DNA from: JACNIZ01 sp964344765
GTDB taxonomy: Bacteria > Planctomycetota > UBA1135
Reading direction: 5' to 3'
Assembly (NCBI GenBank): GCA_964344765.1
Contig: CAYFOM010000027.1
Location: 1 to 59,535 of the forward strand
DNA: 59,535 nt
The number at the start of each line of letters is the position of its first letter. The first letter of the stretch is position 1. Shown piece after piece: positions 43,440 to 52,742 of the stretch. Under the pieces are notes generated by a model. It saw only the letters and a program-made list of their open reading frames with translations, searched no databases and was not told the DNA's origin. The position numbers were made by a program, and so were the translations under genes.

Positions 43440-44909
43440 ATGAAAGCCCTCATTTGCACCTTTGCAATCCTGGCGAGCAGCCTGATGATTGCACCCTTTG
43501 CGGTCGCCCAACAACAGGGCACGCCATCCGACCGGGAAGCTGCGCTGTTGCAGCAAATCGAAAGGTTGGAAATTGTGATCCAGCAGCTCGAAGTTCGCAT
43601 TGCCGAGCTTGAAGAATCTGCGCAGCGTGGGGGACGTCAGGAGAGTGATGAAATTCGAACCGTGCGTCGTCGGCTGCGGGTGATGCGTGCCGCAGTGGAA
43701 GCGTACATGGAGGTCGGCGATCACGCGGCGGCCGAAATTGTTGAGCGCGCGATGCACGCACGCGAACTGGCGATTGCCGGACGTCGGGATGAAGAAGCGC
43801 AGCGCATTCGTGAAGCGGCGCCGAATCGCGCGCAGTTGGCGGAAGCGTTGATGGGAGCGGCCGATCTTTATAAGGAATGGGGTAAGACTGAGCCAGCCCA
43901 GGCATTAACCGAGTTGGCCGAGGTTTACCTCAAGCAATGGCAACAACGTCAACTGCGAGCCGAAGAAAGCGAAGCCGCGGCGGCGAATTTTGAATCGCTA
44001 GCCACGCGGTTGGCCATCATTCGCCATGCCCGCGCCGCGTTTGCTGAAAAGGGAGATGAGCGCAATGTGAAGTCGTTGGAGCACGCGATTCACTTTGGCG
44101 AGTTGGCCTTGTCGGGTGCGTCGGAAGATCAACTGAAGGAAGCCGCGCAGAAACTGCCTAGCATGAGCAGGTTGATCGAGCAGTTGCATTGGGCTTCGCG
44201 CCAGTATCGCGAATGGGGTCACGGCGAACGCGCGGCGGCGTGCAAGAGCCTGGCCGACTATTACCTCCAGCGAGGTGCGCATGAAAAAGGTGGACTCGAG
44301 ATACTTGAGCGGCGCATGGAAATTTTGCGCTACGCCTTGGCCGCCTTCCGCGAAATCGAAAAGAAGGAGTGGGCCGACCTTATGGAGCGCACGCTGCACG
44401 TCGCCGAATTGCAACGCGAAGGAGTGGAGGGTGAAAAGCTCGAGCGCGCGGTGCAAGGCTTGTCGATGGGAATGACCATTGAGCTGTTGCAAAAGGCGTC
44501 GGCTTGCTATGCCGAGTGGGGCGTGGAAAAGCGTGCCGCGGCGTGCAATGAGCTGGCTGAGTATTACGCCAAGCAAGTTCGAGAGCATCAGCAGCAAGAA
44601 AAAGAAGCCGCCCCCAAACCGCTTGATCTAAACGAACTCTCGGGGCGAATGGAGGTATTGCGCTATGCTCGCGCCGCGCACGCCGAAGTCGGTCATGACG
44701 ACGCCCGGGATCTTCTCGAACGCGCGGTCCTGTTGGGCGAATTGCAAATGGCGAACGCGTCGCCGGAAAAACTGGCCGCAGCATCCGAAGGCTTGTCGAT
44801 GGAACTGCTGATTGACTTGCTGCACTCCGCCGCTGAGCTCTACAAAGAGTGGGGTCACGAAAGTAGGGCTAAAGCCTGCGCGGCGCTCGCCGAACGCTAC
44901 GCCGGCTAA
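43440..44909 (+). CDS. Exported protein of four about 95-residue repeats
   Basis: 489 residues with a signal peptide (to about 25, ending AVAQQ), a short coiled coil (LLQQIERLEIVIQQLEVRI) and four tandem repeats of about 95 residues. Each repeat runs like RLxxMRYAxAAFAEVGxxxxxxxLERAxxxxELxxxG and ends with a xxxLYKEWGxxxRAxACxxLAExYxxQ unit. The repeated EWG and ACxxLAExY phrases are clear in all four. All-helical, TPR- or Sel1-like in style, but no named family is seen. It is divergent from the selenoprotein candidate, with 69 bases between the starts. Confidence 0.85.
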   Translation: MKALICTFAILASSLMIAPFAVAQQQGTPSDREAALLQQIERLEIVIQQLEVRIAELEESAQRGGRQESDEIRTVRRRLRVMRAAVEAYMEVGDHAAAEIVERAMHARELAIAGRRDEEAQRIREAAPNRAQLAEALMGAADLYKEWGKTEPAQALTELAEVYLKQWQQRQLRAEESEAAAANFESLATRLAIIRHARAAFAEKGDERNVKSLEHAIHFGELALSGASEDQLKEAAQKLPSMSRLIEQLHWASRQYREWGHGERAAACKSLADYYLQRGAHEKGGLEILERRMEILRYALAAFREIEKKEWADLMERTLHVAELQREGVEGEKLERAVQGLSMGMTIELLQKASACYAEWGVEKRAAACNELAEYYAKQVREHQQQEKEAAPKPLDLNELSGRMEVLRYARAAHAEVGHDDARDLLERAVLLGELQMANASPEKLAAASEGLSMELLIDLLHSAAELYKEWGHESRAKACAALAERYAG

Positions 44910-44931
44910 GCGCAATGCTTGAAGCTGCGGC

Positions 44932-47322
44932 TTAGTCGATGCGCAGCTCGTCAAAAAAGAACCACGACTCCAAGCCGGCGCCTAAATGCCAGTCAGGGCA
45001 AGTTTTTGTCGCTTCAACGTGCAGACGAATTGCGGTCCAGGAATGATCGGTTGGCAGCGCCACCTCGAATGGATGCGCTAGGTTTTCGCGATCGCCGACG
45101 GTGTGTTGCAGCGTGGCAATTTCACGCCATTGGCCGTCAAGGGTGCAGACTTCCACGCGAATGGAATCTGGCAGCCAAATCCAAGACTTGGGCTCTTGCA
45201 ACGCCTGGAAAGATAAACATTTGGCCGAATCCAGATTCTTGTTCGGGGTCACCGTAATCGTGGCATCGGTGCCCATCCAGCCCACCCAGTTTTCGCCGTA
45301 AGCGCGCGTCACTGGCGCACTGCCGGGGCGGCCACCGGGAAGTCCGTCCACCAAGTGGGCGGCGTTTCCATCGGCGTATTGAGGATTGGCGGGTGGTGTG
45401 ACTTGCACCTCTGCGTCGAACGCCAAATGGTTTGGCAGTTCCGGATCCAGCAATCGTTGCCAGTCCTTTTGGTAAGTCGACAACGTCAAATCATATTCGC
45501 GCAACTTACGAATGCCGACGTCTTCGCAACCGTTCAAAAACGCCTCCAGAACTTCGCTAATCCTGGTTCGCGGCAGAAGCTTCTGTTGGCCGGCCGCTGC
45601 ACCAAAGAGTCCACCGACGTCGACCAAATTCCAAATCCCGCCGGGATTCGCACCGCGTCGCTTTGCAATTTCCAGCTCGGCATACATCAACGGCAAGCGT
45701 GCAGTGCGCACGCGCAATGCGAAATCGGCGTGATCCACTACAGCAGCTTCGGCGGCGTCGAAATATGCTCTGGCTTGGGTCATCACCGCCGGTCGCAACC
45801 ACGAATCTTTGGCCAAAGCTGGATTTCCATACAGCACCAACTCTTCGCCGGATTTCTCAACCTCGTCGTGAAGCAGGTCGATGTATGCGCGCAAATGCTC
45901 CGCCGCCGGTCCGTAAAAGCCCACCAAAAACTCATCCATCAACGCCTCGGTATCGACGGTCGGATCCCACGCCAACTTGGCCAGCAAGTAACAGCGCAGC
46001 TCCGCAAACTCAGTGCGCAATCCATTCCCTTGCAAAAACAGATGACGCACTCCGGTATCAGCGAACCATCGCACGTTGGGTGAAAGCGTGCGCAAATTCG
46101 GGAACGGCGCAACCGGGCTGGCGAACTGCACTTCGTAATCCCACAGGAAAATGTCGTCGGTCAGCTCCCTCCAACCGGCGAAATGGGCAGGAAAGCTGCT
46201 ATTCGGATTGGCGGGAATCGGTCGCGCGCGATCCTCCTCAATGGTGCACAACATGATCGACACATTTGCGCGCGGCCGGATGGTGCGCGGCGGCTGGCGC
46301 GAATATTGATAAGCCAAAGTCGAAATCACCTGACTCGGAAAACGATCCGCCAACGCATTGAAGAAGGTCAACAGCGAACCCATTTGCGTGCCTTCACGCT
46401 CATCAATTTCGGCGCAATCACGGCATGCGCAAGCGTCGTAATTGTCTTCCTGACTAAACGAGATGTAACGCACTCCGGGGTTCGCGGCCAGCTCGCGCTC
46501 GAAACTAGCGGCAACGATTTCCAGCACCTGCGGATGACTCATGCACAGCTGACTCGGCGTGCGCGTATTGCCGACCAGCGCGAAGTATTCCGGATGCTGC
46601 TCAAAATATTCCTTCGGGCCGAGATGGTGAAACGCCGAATGCACCCAGCGCGGCGCCCACAGCTTGCCGATTTCCTTCTGCACGCGATCCAACTTGTGCC
46701 AACGCAGATAGGCCAAGTCATTGGCTGGCCCATAATTCACCTGCCTAAACCAGACCGGCGGAATTTGCGTCAGCGAAAAGTCACCCGCAATGCCGACGTG
46801 ATCGTGATGCGGGATTTCCAAAACTCCGGGTGCCCAAAAGCGAGCGCCGAGTTGCGATTCCATGAAGTGGCAGACGGCGTATTGCAAGCCCATCGGCGTG
46901 GTCGGGGTGCCGTCGGCTGGGCCGGATTGAAACGCAATGTTGCCGTGACCGGCTTGAATGGTGAATCCATCTTCGCCCAGCGTGCTCGAATCGATTCCCA
47001 ACTCCTTGCACAAAGCGTTTCCGAATTGCGATTGTCCAAACAGAATGCGTCGGCCGCCGAAGGTTGAATTTTCTCTGACCACCGGCAATTCGACCGCAGT
47101 GGCTTGTTGGAACAACTGCGCGAACAATTGCGCCGCTTGCTTTTCCTGCACAGTCGGTTCATCAGGAATCACGATCAACCAATCACTGCTGCCATCAACC
47201 ACGATCTCGAGCGGTTCCGCTTGGTAAGGCACCGCCGTTTCGGCCACCTGCGGCTGCGTGCAAGCAGCCAAACCCAAAGTCAAAAACCAAGTGGCGTGAG
47301 CAAGGTTGGAAGGTAGTTTCAT
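44932..47322 (-). CDS. DUF4838 / alpha-glucuronidase-like lipoprotein
   Basis: 796 residues from the ATG at 47322, with a lipoprotein leader (LTLGLAAC). The N-terminal domain resembles the alpha-glucuronidase (GH67) N-terminal fold, followed by DUF4838 around WRELTDDIFLWDYEVQFASPV in part (FLWDYEVQF), with ISFSQEDNYDACACRDC. At the end, about 130 residues look like a discoidin-type or F5/8-type carbohydrate-binding domain. Probably a surface glycosidase-like protein, but the catalytic activity of DUF4838 is not settled. Confidence 0.8.
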   Translation of the reverse strand: MKLPSNLAHATWFLTLGLAACTQPQVAETAVPYQAEPLEIVVDGSSDWLIVIPDEPTVQEKQAAQLFAQLFQQATAVELPVVRENSTFGGRRILFGQSQFGNALCKELGIDSSTLGEDGFTIQAGHGNIAFQSGPADGTPTTPMGLQYAVCHFMESQLGARFWAPGVLEIPHHDHVGIAGDFSLTQIPPVWFRQVNYGPANDLAYLRWHKLDRVQKEIGKLWAPRWVHSAFHHLGPKEYFEQHPEYFALVGNTRTPSQLCMSHPQVLEIVAASFERELAANPGVRYISFSQEDNYDACACRDCAEIDEREGTQMGSLLTFFNALADRFPSQVISTLAYQYSRQPPRTIRPRANVSIMLCTIEEDRARPIPANPNSSFPAHFAGWRELTDDIFLWDYEVQFASPVAPFPNLRTLSPNVRWFADTGVRHLFLQGNGLRTEFAELRCYLLAKLAWDPTVDTEALMDEFLVGFYGPAAEHLRAYIDLLHDEVEKSGEELVLYGNPALAKDSWLRPAVMTQARAYFDAAEAAVVDHADFALRVRTARLPLMYAELEIAKRRGANPGGIWNLVDVGGLFGAAAGQQKLLPRTRISEVLEAFLNGCEDVGIRKLREYDLTLSTYQKDWQRLLDPELPNHLAFDAEVQVTPPANPQYADGNAAHLVDGLPGGRPGSAPVTRAYGENWVGWMGTDATITVTPNKNLDSAKCLSFQALQEPKSWIWLPDSIRVEVCTLDGQWREIATLQHTVGDRENLAHPFEVALPTDHSWTAIRLHVEATKTCPDWHLGAGLESWFFFDELRID

Positions 47323-47363
47323 GGCTGCACCAGGCACTGGAATCGGAACAGTAGAATCTAGCC

Positions 47364-47720
47364 ATGCGCGCCGCCCTCTGCATGCTTTGTCTCGCCTTCG
47401 CTCTGGTTTCTTGCGCCAGTGCCCCGCATCAATCCCCGCACAAAATCCTGGTCGAATTCCCTGTGAATCCCGACACGCGCGGAGAGTTTATTGATGAATT
47501 AAACAAGATCCTCGTCGATACGCGCGCCTTCGACGGCTGCTTGGACGCGCACGTTTGGACCAACGAGATCGACGGCGGCAAGGTGTGGATTTACGAAGAA
47601 TGGGAAACGCGCGACCATCAAGTCGCTTACGTGGCGTGGCGCACCGAAACTGCGAACACGGCCCACCTAGGCAAGTACATCGTCGGTGACGTGCGCTTTT
47701 TGTGGCTCAATCAGCACTAG
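47364..47720 (+). CDS. Antibiotic-biosynthesis-monooxygenase (ABM) fold lipoprotein
   Basis: 118 residues: a lipobox leader (LAFALVSC), then a ferredoxin-like ABM domain (FPVNPDTRGEFIDELNKILVDTRAFDGCLDAHVW in part: EFIDELNKILVDTRAF) that ends with YEEWETRDHQVAYVAW. ABM proteins oxidise polycyclic or haem-like substrates or only bind them. A lipoprotein form is unusual, so its function is unknown. Confidence 0.8.
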   Translation: MRAALCMLCLAFALVSCASAPHQSPHKILVEFPVNPDTRGEFIDELNKILVDTRAFDGCLDAHVWTNEIDGGKVWIYEEWETRDHQVAYVAWRTETANTAHLGKYIVGDVRFLWLNQH

Positions 47721-47741
47721 CCTCACGACTTCACCGGACCG

Positions 47742-50396
47742 CTAAGGATTGCGCGGCTTTTCCAGCTCGTAAGTTTTCAGCGTTTCTTCCAACCCTTCAA
47801 TCGGCCCGGTGCGCTTGATCGCGCCGCCGAAGTAAATCGCGTTGGCGTACAACTTGTTGGTGCCGTACCAAACGCCGCGGAAGTTCGGATTGTCGACCAA
47901 GCAAATCACCGTGCCGCGGCCGACGCGTTCGGCGCGCACCGCTGGGGTGGTGCGGATTTCCTCCACGCGTTTGGCCGACGCATATCCGCTCAGCAACGGC
48001 TCCTTGGTGTAGCGCACCGGCGCAGCAAACGGGTCGACGCCCATCGGCAGCACCGCGCTGGAATTGCGGAACACCGGCAGGTGATCGCGGGTGAAACCGA
48101 AGCACATCGGGTGGGTGAGGTCGAGCCGCGTTTGGAAGATGGTGCCCGAGATGAGATCCACCGCATTGAGCTTTTCGTAGTCGGCATAAGCCGGCATCCA
48201 CATCTCATCCTTCTCACCCTCTTCTTCTTTTTCTTCCTCTTCTTCCGGCGGGGCAGTCGGCAACAAATTCTGCGCCGCCCACATCGCCGAACTCTTGCTC
48301 GCCACCAAAACGCCGCCGTCGCGCACCCATTTTTGAATGGCTTCGCGCTCCTTGTCGCCGAAGCCGCTGGCGGCGCCGTTGACCAGCAGTAAGTGGGTGT
48401 AGCGCGTCCAGTCCAAGCGATCCATCCGACGCTTCTCCGCCAGCGTCACCGGCAAACCAAAGCGCTGATCCAGCAAGTGCCAAACCTCGCCGGCTTCGTA
48501 CGACGAAACCCCGGAGCCAACCAACATGACCGGATTCGGCGCATCCAGTGCTTTAAAACTACCGCTGCCTAAATCCACGCCAGCCGGAGTCAGTCCACGA
48601 GTCGCCGCATGAATGCTCACGCCGACGTCCGCCGCTTGTTGTAACAGCTTTTGCAACTGCTCAGTTTCAAGCTCCTGAATCCCAGCCGCGATCACAATCG
48701 AACCGAGCGCAAACGATCGAGTTCCTTCGCTGGTTTCGCAATCAAACGGCTTGGTCGAAACTCGCGCGCGCACGCCGCCTTGCAGCAGGATTTGCAGTGC
48801 CTTAGGCGCAGCGTAGTCATGCCATTCAAAAATCCATGCCACGGTGGCGTCGGTCTGTGGAACGGGTTTGGCGGCAGTTGCTTGTTGGGGCCAAGCTTCG
48901 CCGAGCAATTCCGTTTGGAATGAGTCGCGGTGGATGGCTGCAGACGGCAGGTTGAAGGCCAAAGGCAAAGTCCAACTCGATACGTCGTAGAAAGTGTTGT
49001 CGTCCCACGAAGTGCGCATTTCAAACAGCGCGCGAATCAGGCGGTATTGCGGTTGCGCTAACGGAACGATCAGCGAATCGCTTGCGGTGAACTGCCCATC
49101 AGTTTGGTGCGCGTAATCGCCAGCCAGGCGATGCACACGGATGTTGTGCTGCTGCAAAATCCGCGCGAACTGATGCAAGCGCGTTTTGTCGCGACTGGAA
49201 CTCACCACATAGGCAGCGACGTCATGGCTCTTCGCCTCATCCATCGCGCTGCGGAAAAAATCGCGCTGGTACGACGCCAGTTTGCCGCGCATTTGATCCA
49301 CCGCCTGCAAGGTCGACAAACTCACCGTCAGCTGATTGCGAATTGCAAACGGAAAGGTCACGCCGCCAAAACTATTCTCCTGCATTTGGCCGCGCGAACT
49401 GGCTTGCTCGAACAAAATGCCGATCGCGCCGTGCAAGTCCGGATAAGTCGAACCCTTGCCGTAGTAAAAATCATCGAAGCTTTCTTCGGTGTAATAAAGG
49501 CTGCCGATCTTGTCCAACGCAGCGGTGTGATAAGTCGCAATTTCGCGCGTCAACTCCAAATTGCGCGCCGGCGTCAGCGGGTTTTGCCGCGACGGAATTC
49601 CAGGCTGAAAGAAGAAGGTCGCGTCGGTGCCCATCTCGTGGAAGTCGGTGAGCACTTGCGGCATCCACGCATGAAACTTCGCCAATCGCGCTTGCGATTC
49701 GGGGTGGGTGAGCAGCAACCAGTCGCGGTTGAGGTCGAACCAATAATGATTGGTGCGTCCGCCGGGCCACACTTCGGTGTGTTCGCGGTGGCGCGGATCG
49801 CCGACCAGCTGCTGGCCGCGGTGCATGTTCGCCCATTGGGCAAAACGGGCAAGGCCGTCGGGGTTTAGGCATGGATCGACCAGCACAATGGTGTCGTCTA
49901 AATAGGCGTCGATCTTTTTGCCTTGCGCCGCAGCCAAGTGATACGCCAACAGCAATGCCGCGTTACTGCCACTGGCTTCGTTGCCGTGCACCGAATATCC
50001 CATCCAAACCACCTCGGGCCCGTCGTGATCTTCGTCGCCGTTTAGCACCGCTTCGACGTGTGCCGCGCGGATTTCATCAATGCGCGCTAGATTGGCCGGC
50101 GAGGAAATCGTCGCCAAAAGCAGCGGCCGTTGTTCGTGGGTGTAGCCGTAGGTTTCCAGCATCACCCGCGGCGACTTGGCGGCGACCGTTTGGTACCACT
50201 GCACCAGTTGGTCGTGGCGCACGTGCCAAGTGCCGACCTCCCATCCGAGCACCGATGCCGGCGTGGGAAAGCTGTCGTCGTAGCGATCCTCTTCGGTGAG
50301 ATACCAGTTGAGTTCGGTGTTTTGCGGGTGCTGCAACGCCGGCGCACCGGTGCAACAGAGCAGTGAGGTCAAGAGGAGCAGATGGAGGAAGCGCAA
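47742..50396 (-). CDS. Secreted M14-family zinc carboxypeptidase
   Basis: 884 residues from a TTG codon; a hydrophobic leader (MRFLHLLLLTSLLCC) is present. The M14 zinc site is HGNEASG (His and Glu), with GYSVHGNEASGSNAALLL, and a DFHEMG block later supplies further catalytic-like residues. A long C-terminal region with a highly acidic segment (PPEEEEEKEEEGEKDE) and IFQTRLDLTHPM follows. M14 enzymes remove C-terminal amino acids or cut cell-wall peptides. This large form is common in Bacteroidota and Planctomycetota. Confidence 0.88.
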   Translation of the reverse strand: MRFLHLLLLTSLLCCTGAPALQHPQNTELNWYLTEEDRYDDSFPTPASVLGWEVGTWHVRHDQLVQWYQTVAAKSPRVMLETYGYTHEQRPLLLATISSPANLARIDEIRAAHVEAVLNGDEDHDGPEVVWMGYSVHGNEASGSNAALLLAYHLAAAQGKKIDAYLDDTIVLVDPCLNPDGLARFAQWANMHRGQQLVGDPRHREHTEVWPGGRTNHYWFDLNRDWLLLTHPESQARLAKFHAWMPQVLTDFHEMGTDATFFFQPGIPSRQNPLTPARNLELTREIATYHTAALDKIGSLYYTEESFDDFYYGKGSTYPDLHGAIGILFEQASSRGQMQENSFGGVTFPFAIRNQLTVSLSTLQAVDQMRGKLASYQRDFFRSAMDEAKSHDVAAYVVSSSRDKTRLHQFARILQQHNIRVHRLAGDYAHQTDGQFTASDSLIVPLAQPQYRLIRALFEMRTSWDDNTFYDVSSWTLPLAFNLPSAAIHRDSFQTELLGEAWPQQATAAKPVPQTDATVAWIFEWHDYAAPKALQILLQGGVRARVSTKPFDCETSEGTRSFALGSIVIAAGIQELETEQLQKLLQQAADVGVSIHAATRGLTPAGVDLGSGSFKALDAPNPVMLVGSGVSSYEAGEVWHLLDQRFGLPVTLAEKRRMDRLDWTRYTHLLLVNGAASGFGDKEREAIQKWVRDGGVLVASKSSAMWAAQNLLPTAPPEEEEEKEEEGEKDEMWMPAYADYEKLNAVDLISGTIFQTRLDLTHPMCFGFTRDHLPVFRNSSAVLPMGVDPFAAPVRYTKEPLLSGYASAKRVEEIRTTPAVRAERVGRGTVICLVDNPNFRGVWYGTNKLYANAIYFGGAIKRTGPIEGLEETLKTYELEKPRNP

Positions 50397-50498
50397 AACG
50401 GGATGGGGCTAGGTGGCCGTGCGGATCGACGGTGGCCACAAACTACCACAGGCCCCGGGTTTTCTTGGACTGGCGCTGGGCTTCGTTAGGATCGAACC

Positions 50499-52742
50499 AT
50501 GAACTTGATCGCTGCAACGAGCTTCTGCATTGTGCTTGTCGGTACTTCGTCGGCTTGGGCTCAGGAGTCGTTGAGCCGTGGCGAGGCAAGACTGCAGGCT
50601 TGGCAGCAGCATTTGCAGATGGAGGCCGAATCGCCATTCGCCGATTTAGGTTGGCGCGCGCTTGGACCCAAAAATTGTGGTGGCAGAGTTGAGGGCATCG
50701 ATTCGCCGGCAGGGCAACCCAGCATCATTTACGCCGCCGCCGGATCAGGTGGAGTGTGGAAATCGGTCAACGGCGGTTTGAGTTGGACCCACGTATTCGC
50801 CAACGAATCCACTTTTGCGGTCGGCGACGTAACCGTTGACCCCAATGACGCCGACACTGTTTGGGTGGGCACTGGCGAGGCGCATTTGGGCGGCATGTCC
50901 TATGAAGGCACTGGCGTTTTTCGTTCCACCGACGGCGGGGAAACTTGGCGCAACATGGGTTTGCATGACAGTGCGCGGATTTCCAAAGTGATCGTGCACC
51001 CGGAGGATCCCGACGTGATCTACGTCGGCGCCATTGGTCGTCACCGCGGCAGCGGCGGTGAGCGTGGCGTTTATAAAAGTGAAGACGGCGGCGAAAGTTG
51101 GCAGCAAAGTTTCTTCGCCGGTAAGCAAGTTGCCATCATTGATTTGGTCATGGATCCGTTTAACCCGCAACGCTTGTGGGCGGCTGGTTGGGATCGATTG
51201 CGGCGGGGGAATGGGGGCGTGTTTCGCAGCGACGACGGTGGTGAAAACTGGCAGCGTTTAGAGGGCGGATTGCTGCAAGGGAAAGAGGTCGGCCGCGTGG
51301 CGATTGCGGCGGCGGCGTCGAAGGAAAATGTGCTTTATGCGTTGATGGTCGATCACTCGCCGCCGGGGAACGGGCGTTATGACGTTGGCGGTGTGTTGTA
51401 TCGATCCGATGATGGCGGCGACAGTTGGCAGCGGACTTGTGAGGAATACATTGACACTTATATCGGCTGGGATTTTTGCGACGTAATGGTGTCGCCCGAC
51501 CGTGAGGATGAGGTTTACATTTGCGGTTTGCGGTTGATGCGATCGCAGGATGGTGGCAAAACGTTTGAACGCGGCGGCGAAAAAGTCTTCCGGTTGTTGG
51601 AGCATCCCGGTAAAGGCATGCACCTAGATATGCATGATCTGTGGATTGATCCAGAAAATCCCGACCGCGTTCTATTGGGCACCGACGGCGGTTTGTACGT
51701 ATCGATGGATCGCGCGCAATCGTGGTTGCACCTGAACAACTTGCCGATCGCCGAGTTCTATACCGTTTATCTCGACGACGCCAAGCCCTTCAACATTTGG
51801 GGCGGCACCCAAGACAACGCTTCGTTGACGGTTTCGTCGCGGTCCAAGCTGGTGGATGAAAAGTCAGATGGTTGGCGTTACGTGTTCCTCGATCCATGGG
51901 ATGGCGGCGACGGCTTTGCCACCTTCCCTGACCCGAGCGGCGACGGCACCGAATATTACGAACATCAAAATGGCGACATGCGGCGCAAGAAGCCGGGCGC
52001 GCCGCCGCGATGGGGTTTGAGTTCAGGCAAGGTCATCACGCCGCGGCCGAAGAAGGGCGAAGCCAAGTTCAAGTTTGCTTGGAACACTCCGTTGTTCCCG
52101 TCGGTGCATGAAGAGGGCGTGCTTTATTGCGCGACCCAATTCGTCATGCGATCCGACAACCGCGGCGACAGTTGGGAGCGAATGAGCGACGACTTGGCGT
52201 TGGGGCGCGGTCCGATTTCAACGCTCAGTGAATCGGCAATTGACGGCAAACGCCTGGTCAGCGGTGCCGGCCTCGCGCGAGTATTTCTGACTGCCGACGG
52301 CGGCGATACTTGGACCGCCGCCGGCGAAGGCATGGCGGAAAAACCAATCAGTTGCGTACTGACTTCCCGCCACAACGCCGACCGCGTTTACGTGTGTTTG
52401 TCCGCTGGAAAAATCGGTGATCGCCAATCCTACGTATATAAATCCGATGACTTCGGCAAGTCGTGGACCTCCATCGCCGGCAACCTACCGATGGAGCCGG
52501 TCAACGTCATCGTCGAAGATCCAAAAGTGGAAGGAATCCTTTACTTAGGCACCGATTTAGGCGTTTACGCGTCATTGGACGATGGCGCTAGTTGGAACGC
52601 CCTCAGCGCCAAACTGCCGACTGCGCCGTTCCAAAACATGGCGGTGCACCCGACCGAACCGGCATTAGTCGTAGTCACCCACGGACTGAGCGCCTTCCTC
52701 ACCAGCGTTCGATCCATACGCGAGGCCAAAGCTGCGAATTAA
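50499..52742 (+). CDS. Sortilin/VPS10-like BNR-repeat protein, exported
   Basis: 747 residues with a signal peptide (to about 22, SSAWAQ). Many Asp-box (BNR) repeats of the S-x-D-x-G-x-x-W type, such as SVNGGLSWTHV, STDGGETWRN, SEDGGESWQQ, SDDGGENWQR, SDDGGDSWQR and SDDFGKSWTS. This gives a multi-blade propeller as in sortilin. It may bind or process polysaccharide, although no sialidase residues are assigned. Its stop overlaps that of the convergent esterase gene by a few bases. Confidence 0.87.
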   Translation: MNLIAATSFCIVLVGTSSAWAQESLSRGEARLQAWQQHLQMEAESPFADLGWRALGPKNCGGRVEGIDSPAGQPSIIYAAAGSGGVWKSVNGGLSWTHVFANESTFAVGDVTVDPNDADTVWVGTGEAHLGGMSYEGTGVFRSTDGGETWRNMGLHDSARISKVIVHPEDPDVIYVGAIGRHRGSGGERGVYKSEDGGESWQQSFFAGKQVAIIDLVMDPFNPQRLWAAGWDRLRRGNGGVFRSDDGGENWQRLEGGLLQGKEVGRVAIAAAASKENVLYALMVDHSPPGNGRYDVGGVLYRSDDGGDSWQRTCEEYIDTYIGWDFCDVMVSPDREDEVYICGLRLMRSQDGGKTFERGGEKVFRLLEHPGKGMHLDMHDLWIDPENPDRVLLGTDGGLYVSMDRAQSWLHLNNLPIAEFYTVYLDDAKPFNIWGGTQDNASLTVSSRSKLVDEKSDGWRYVFLDPWDGGDGFATFPDPSGDGTEYYEHQNGDMRRKKPGAPPRWGLSSGKVITPRPKKGEAKFKFAWNTPLFPSVHEEGVLYCATQFVMRSDNRGDSWERMSDDLALGRGPISTLSESAIDGKRLVSGAGLARVFLTADGGDTWTAAGEGMAEKPISCVLTSRHNADRVYVCLSAGKIGDRQSYVYKSDDFGKSWTSIAGNLPMEPVNVIVEDPKVEGILYLGTDLGVYASLDDGASWNALSAKLPTAPFQNMAVHPTEPALVVVTHGLSAFLTSVRSIREAKAAN

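Noticed and set aside
48180..48260. Pyrimidine-rich stretch (TTCTTC) as a regulatory or repeat tract
   Set aside because: It is inside the M14 gene and encodes an acidic Glu-rich segment on the other strand.
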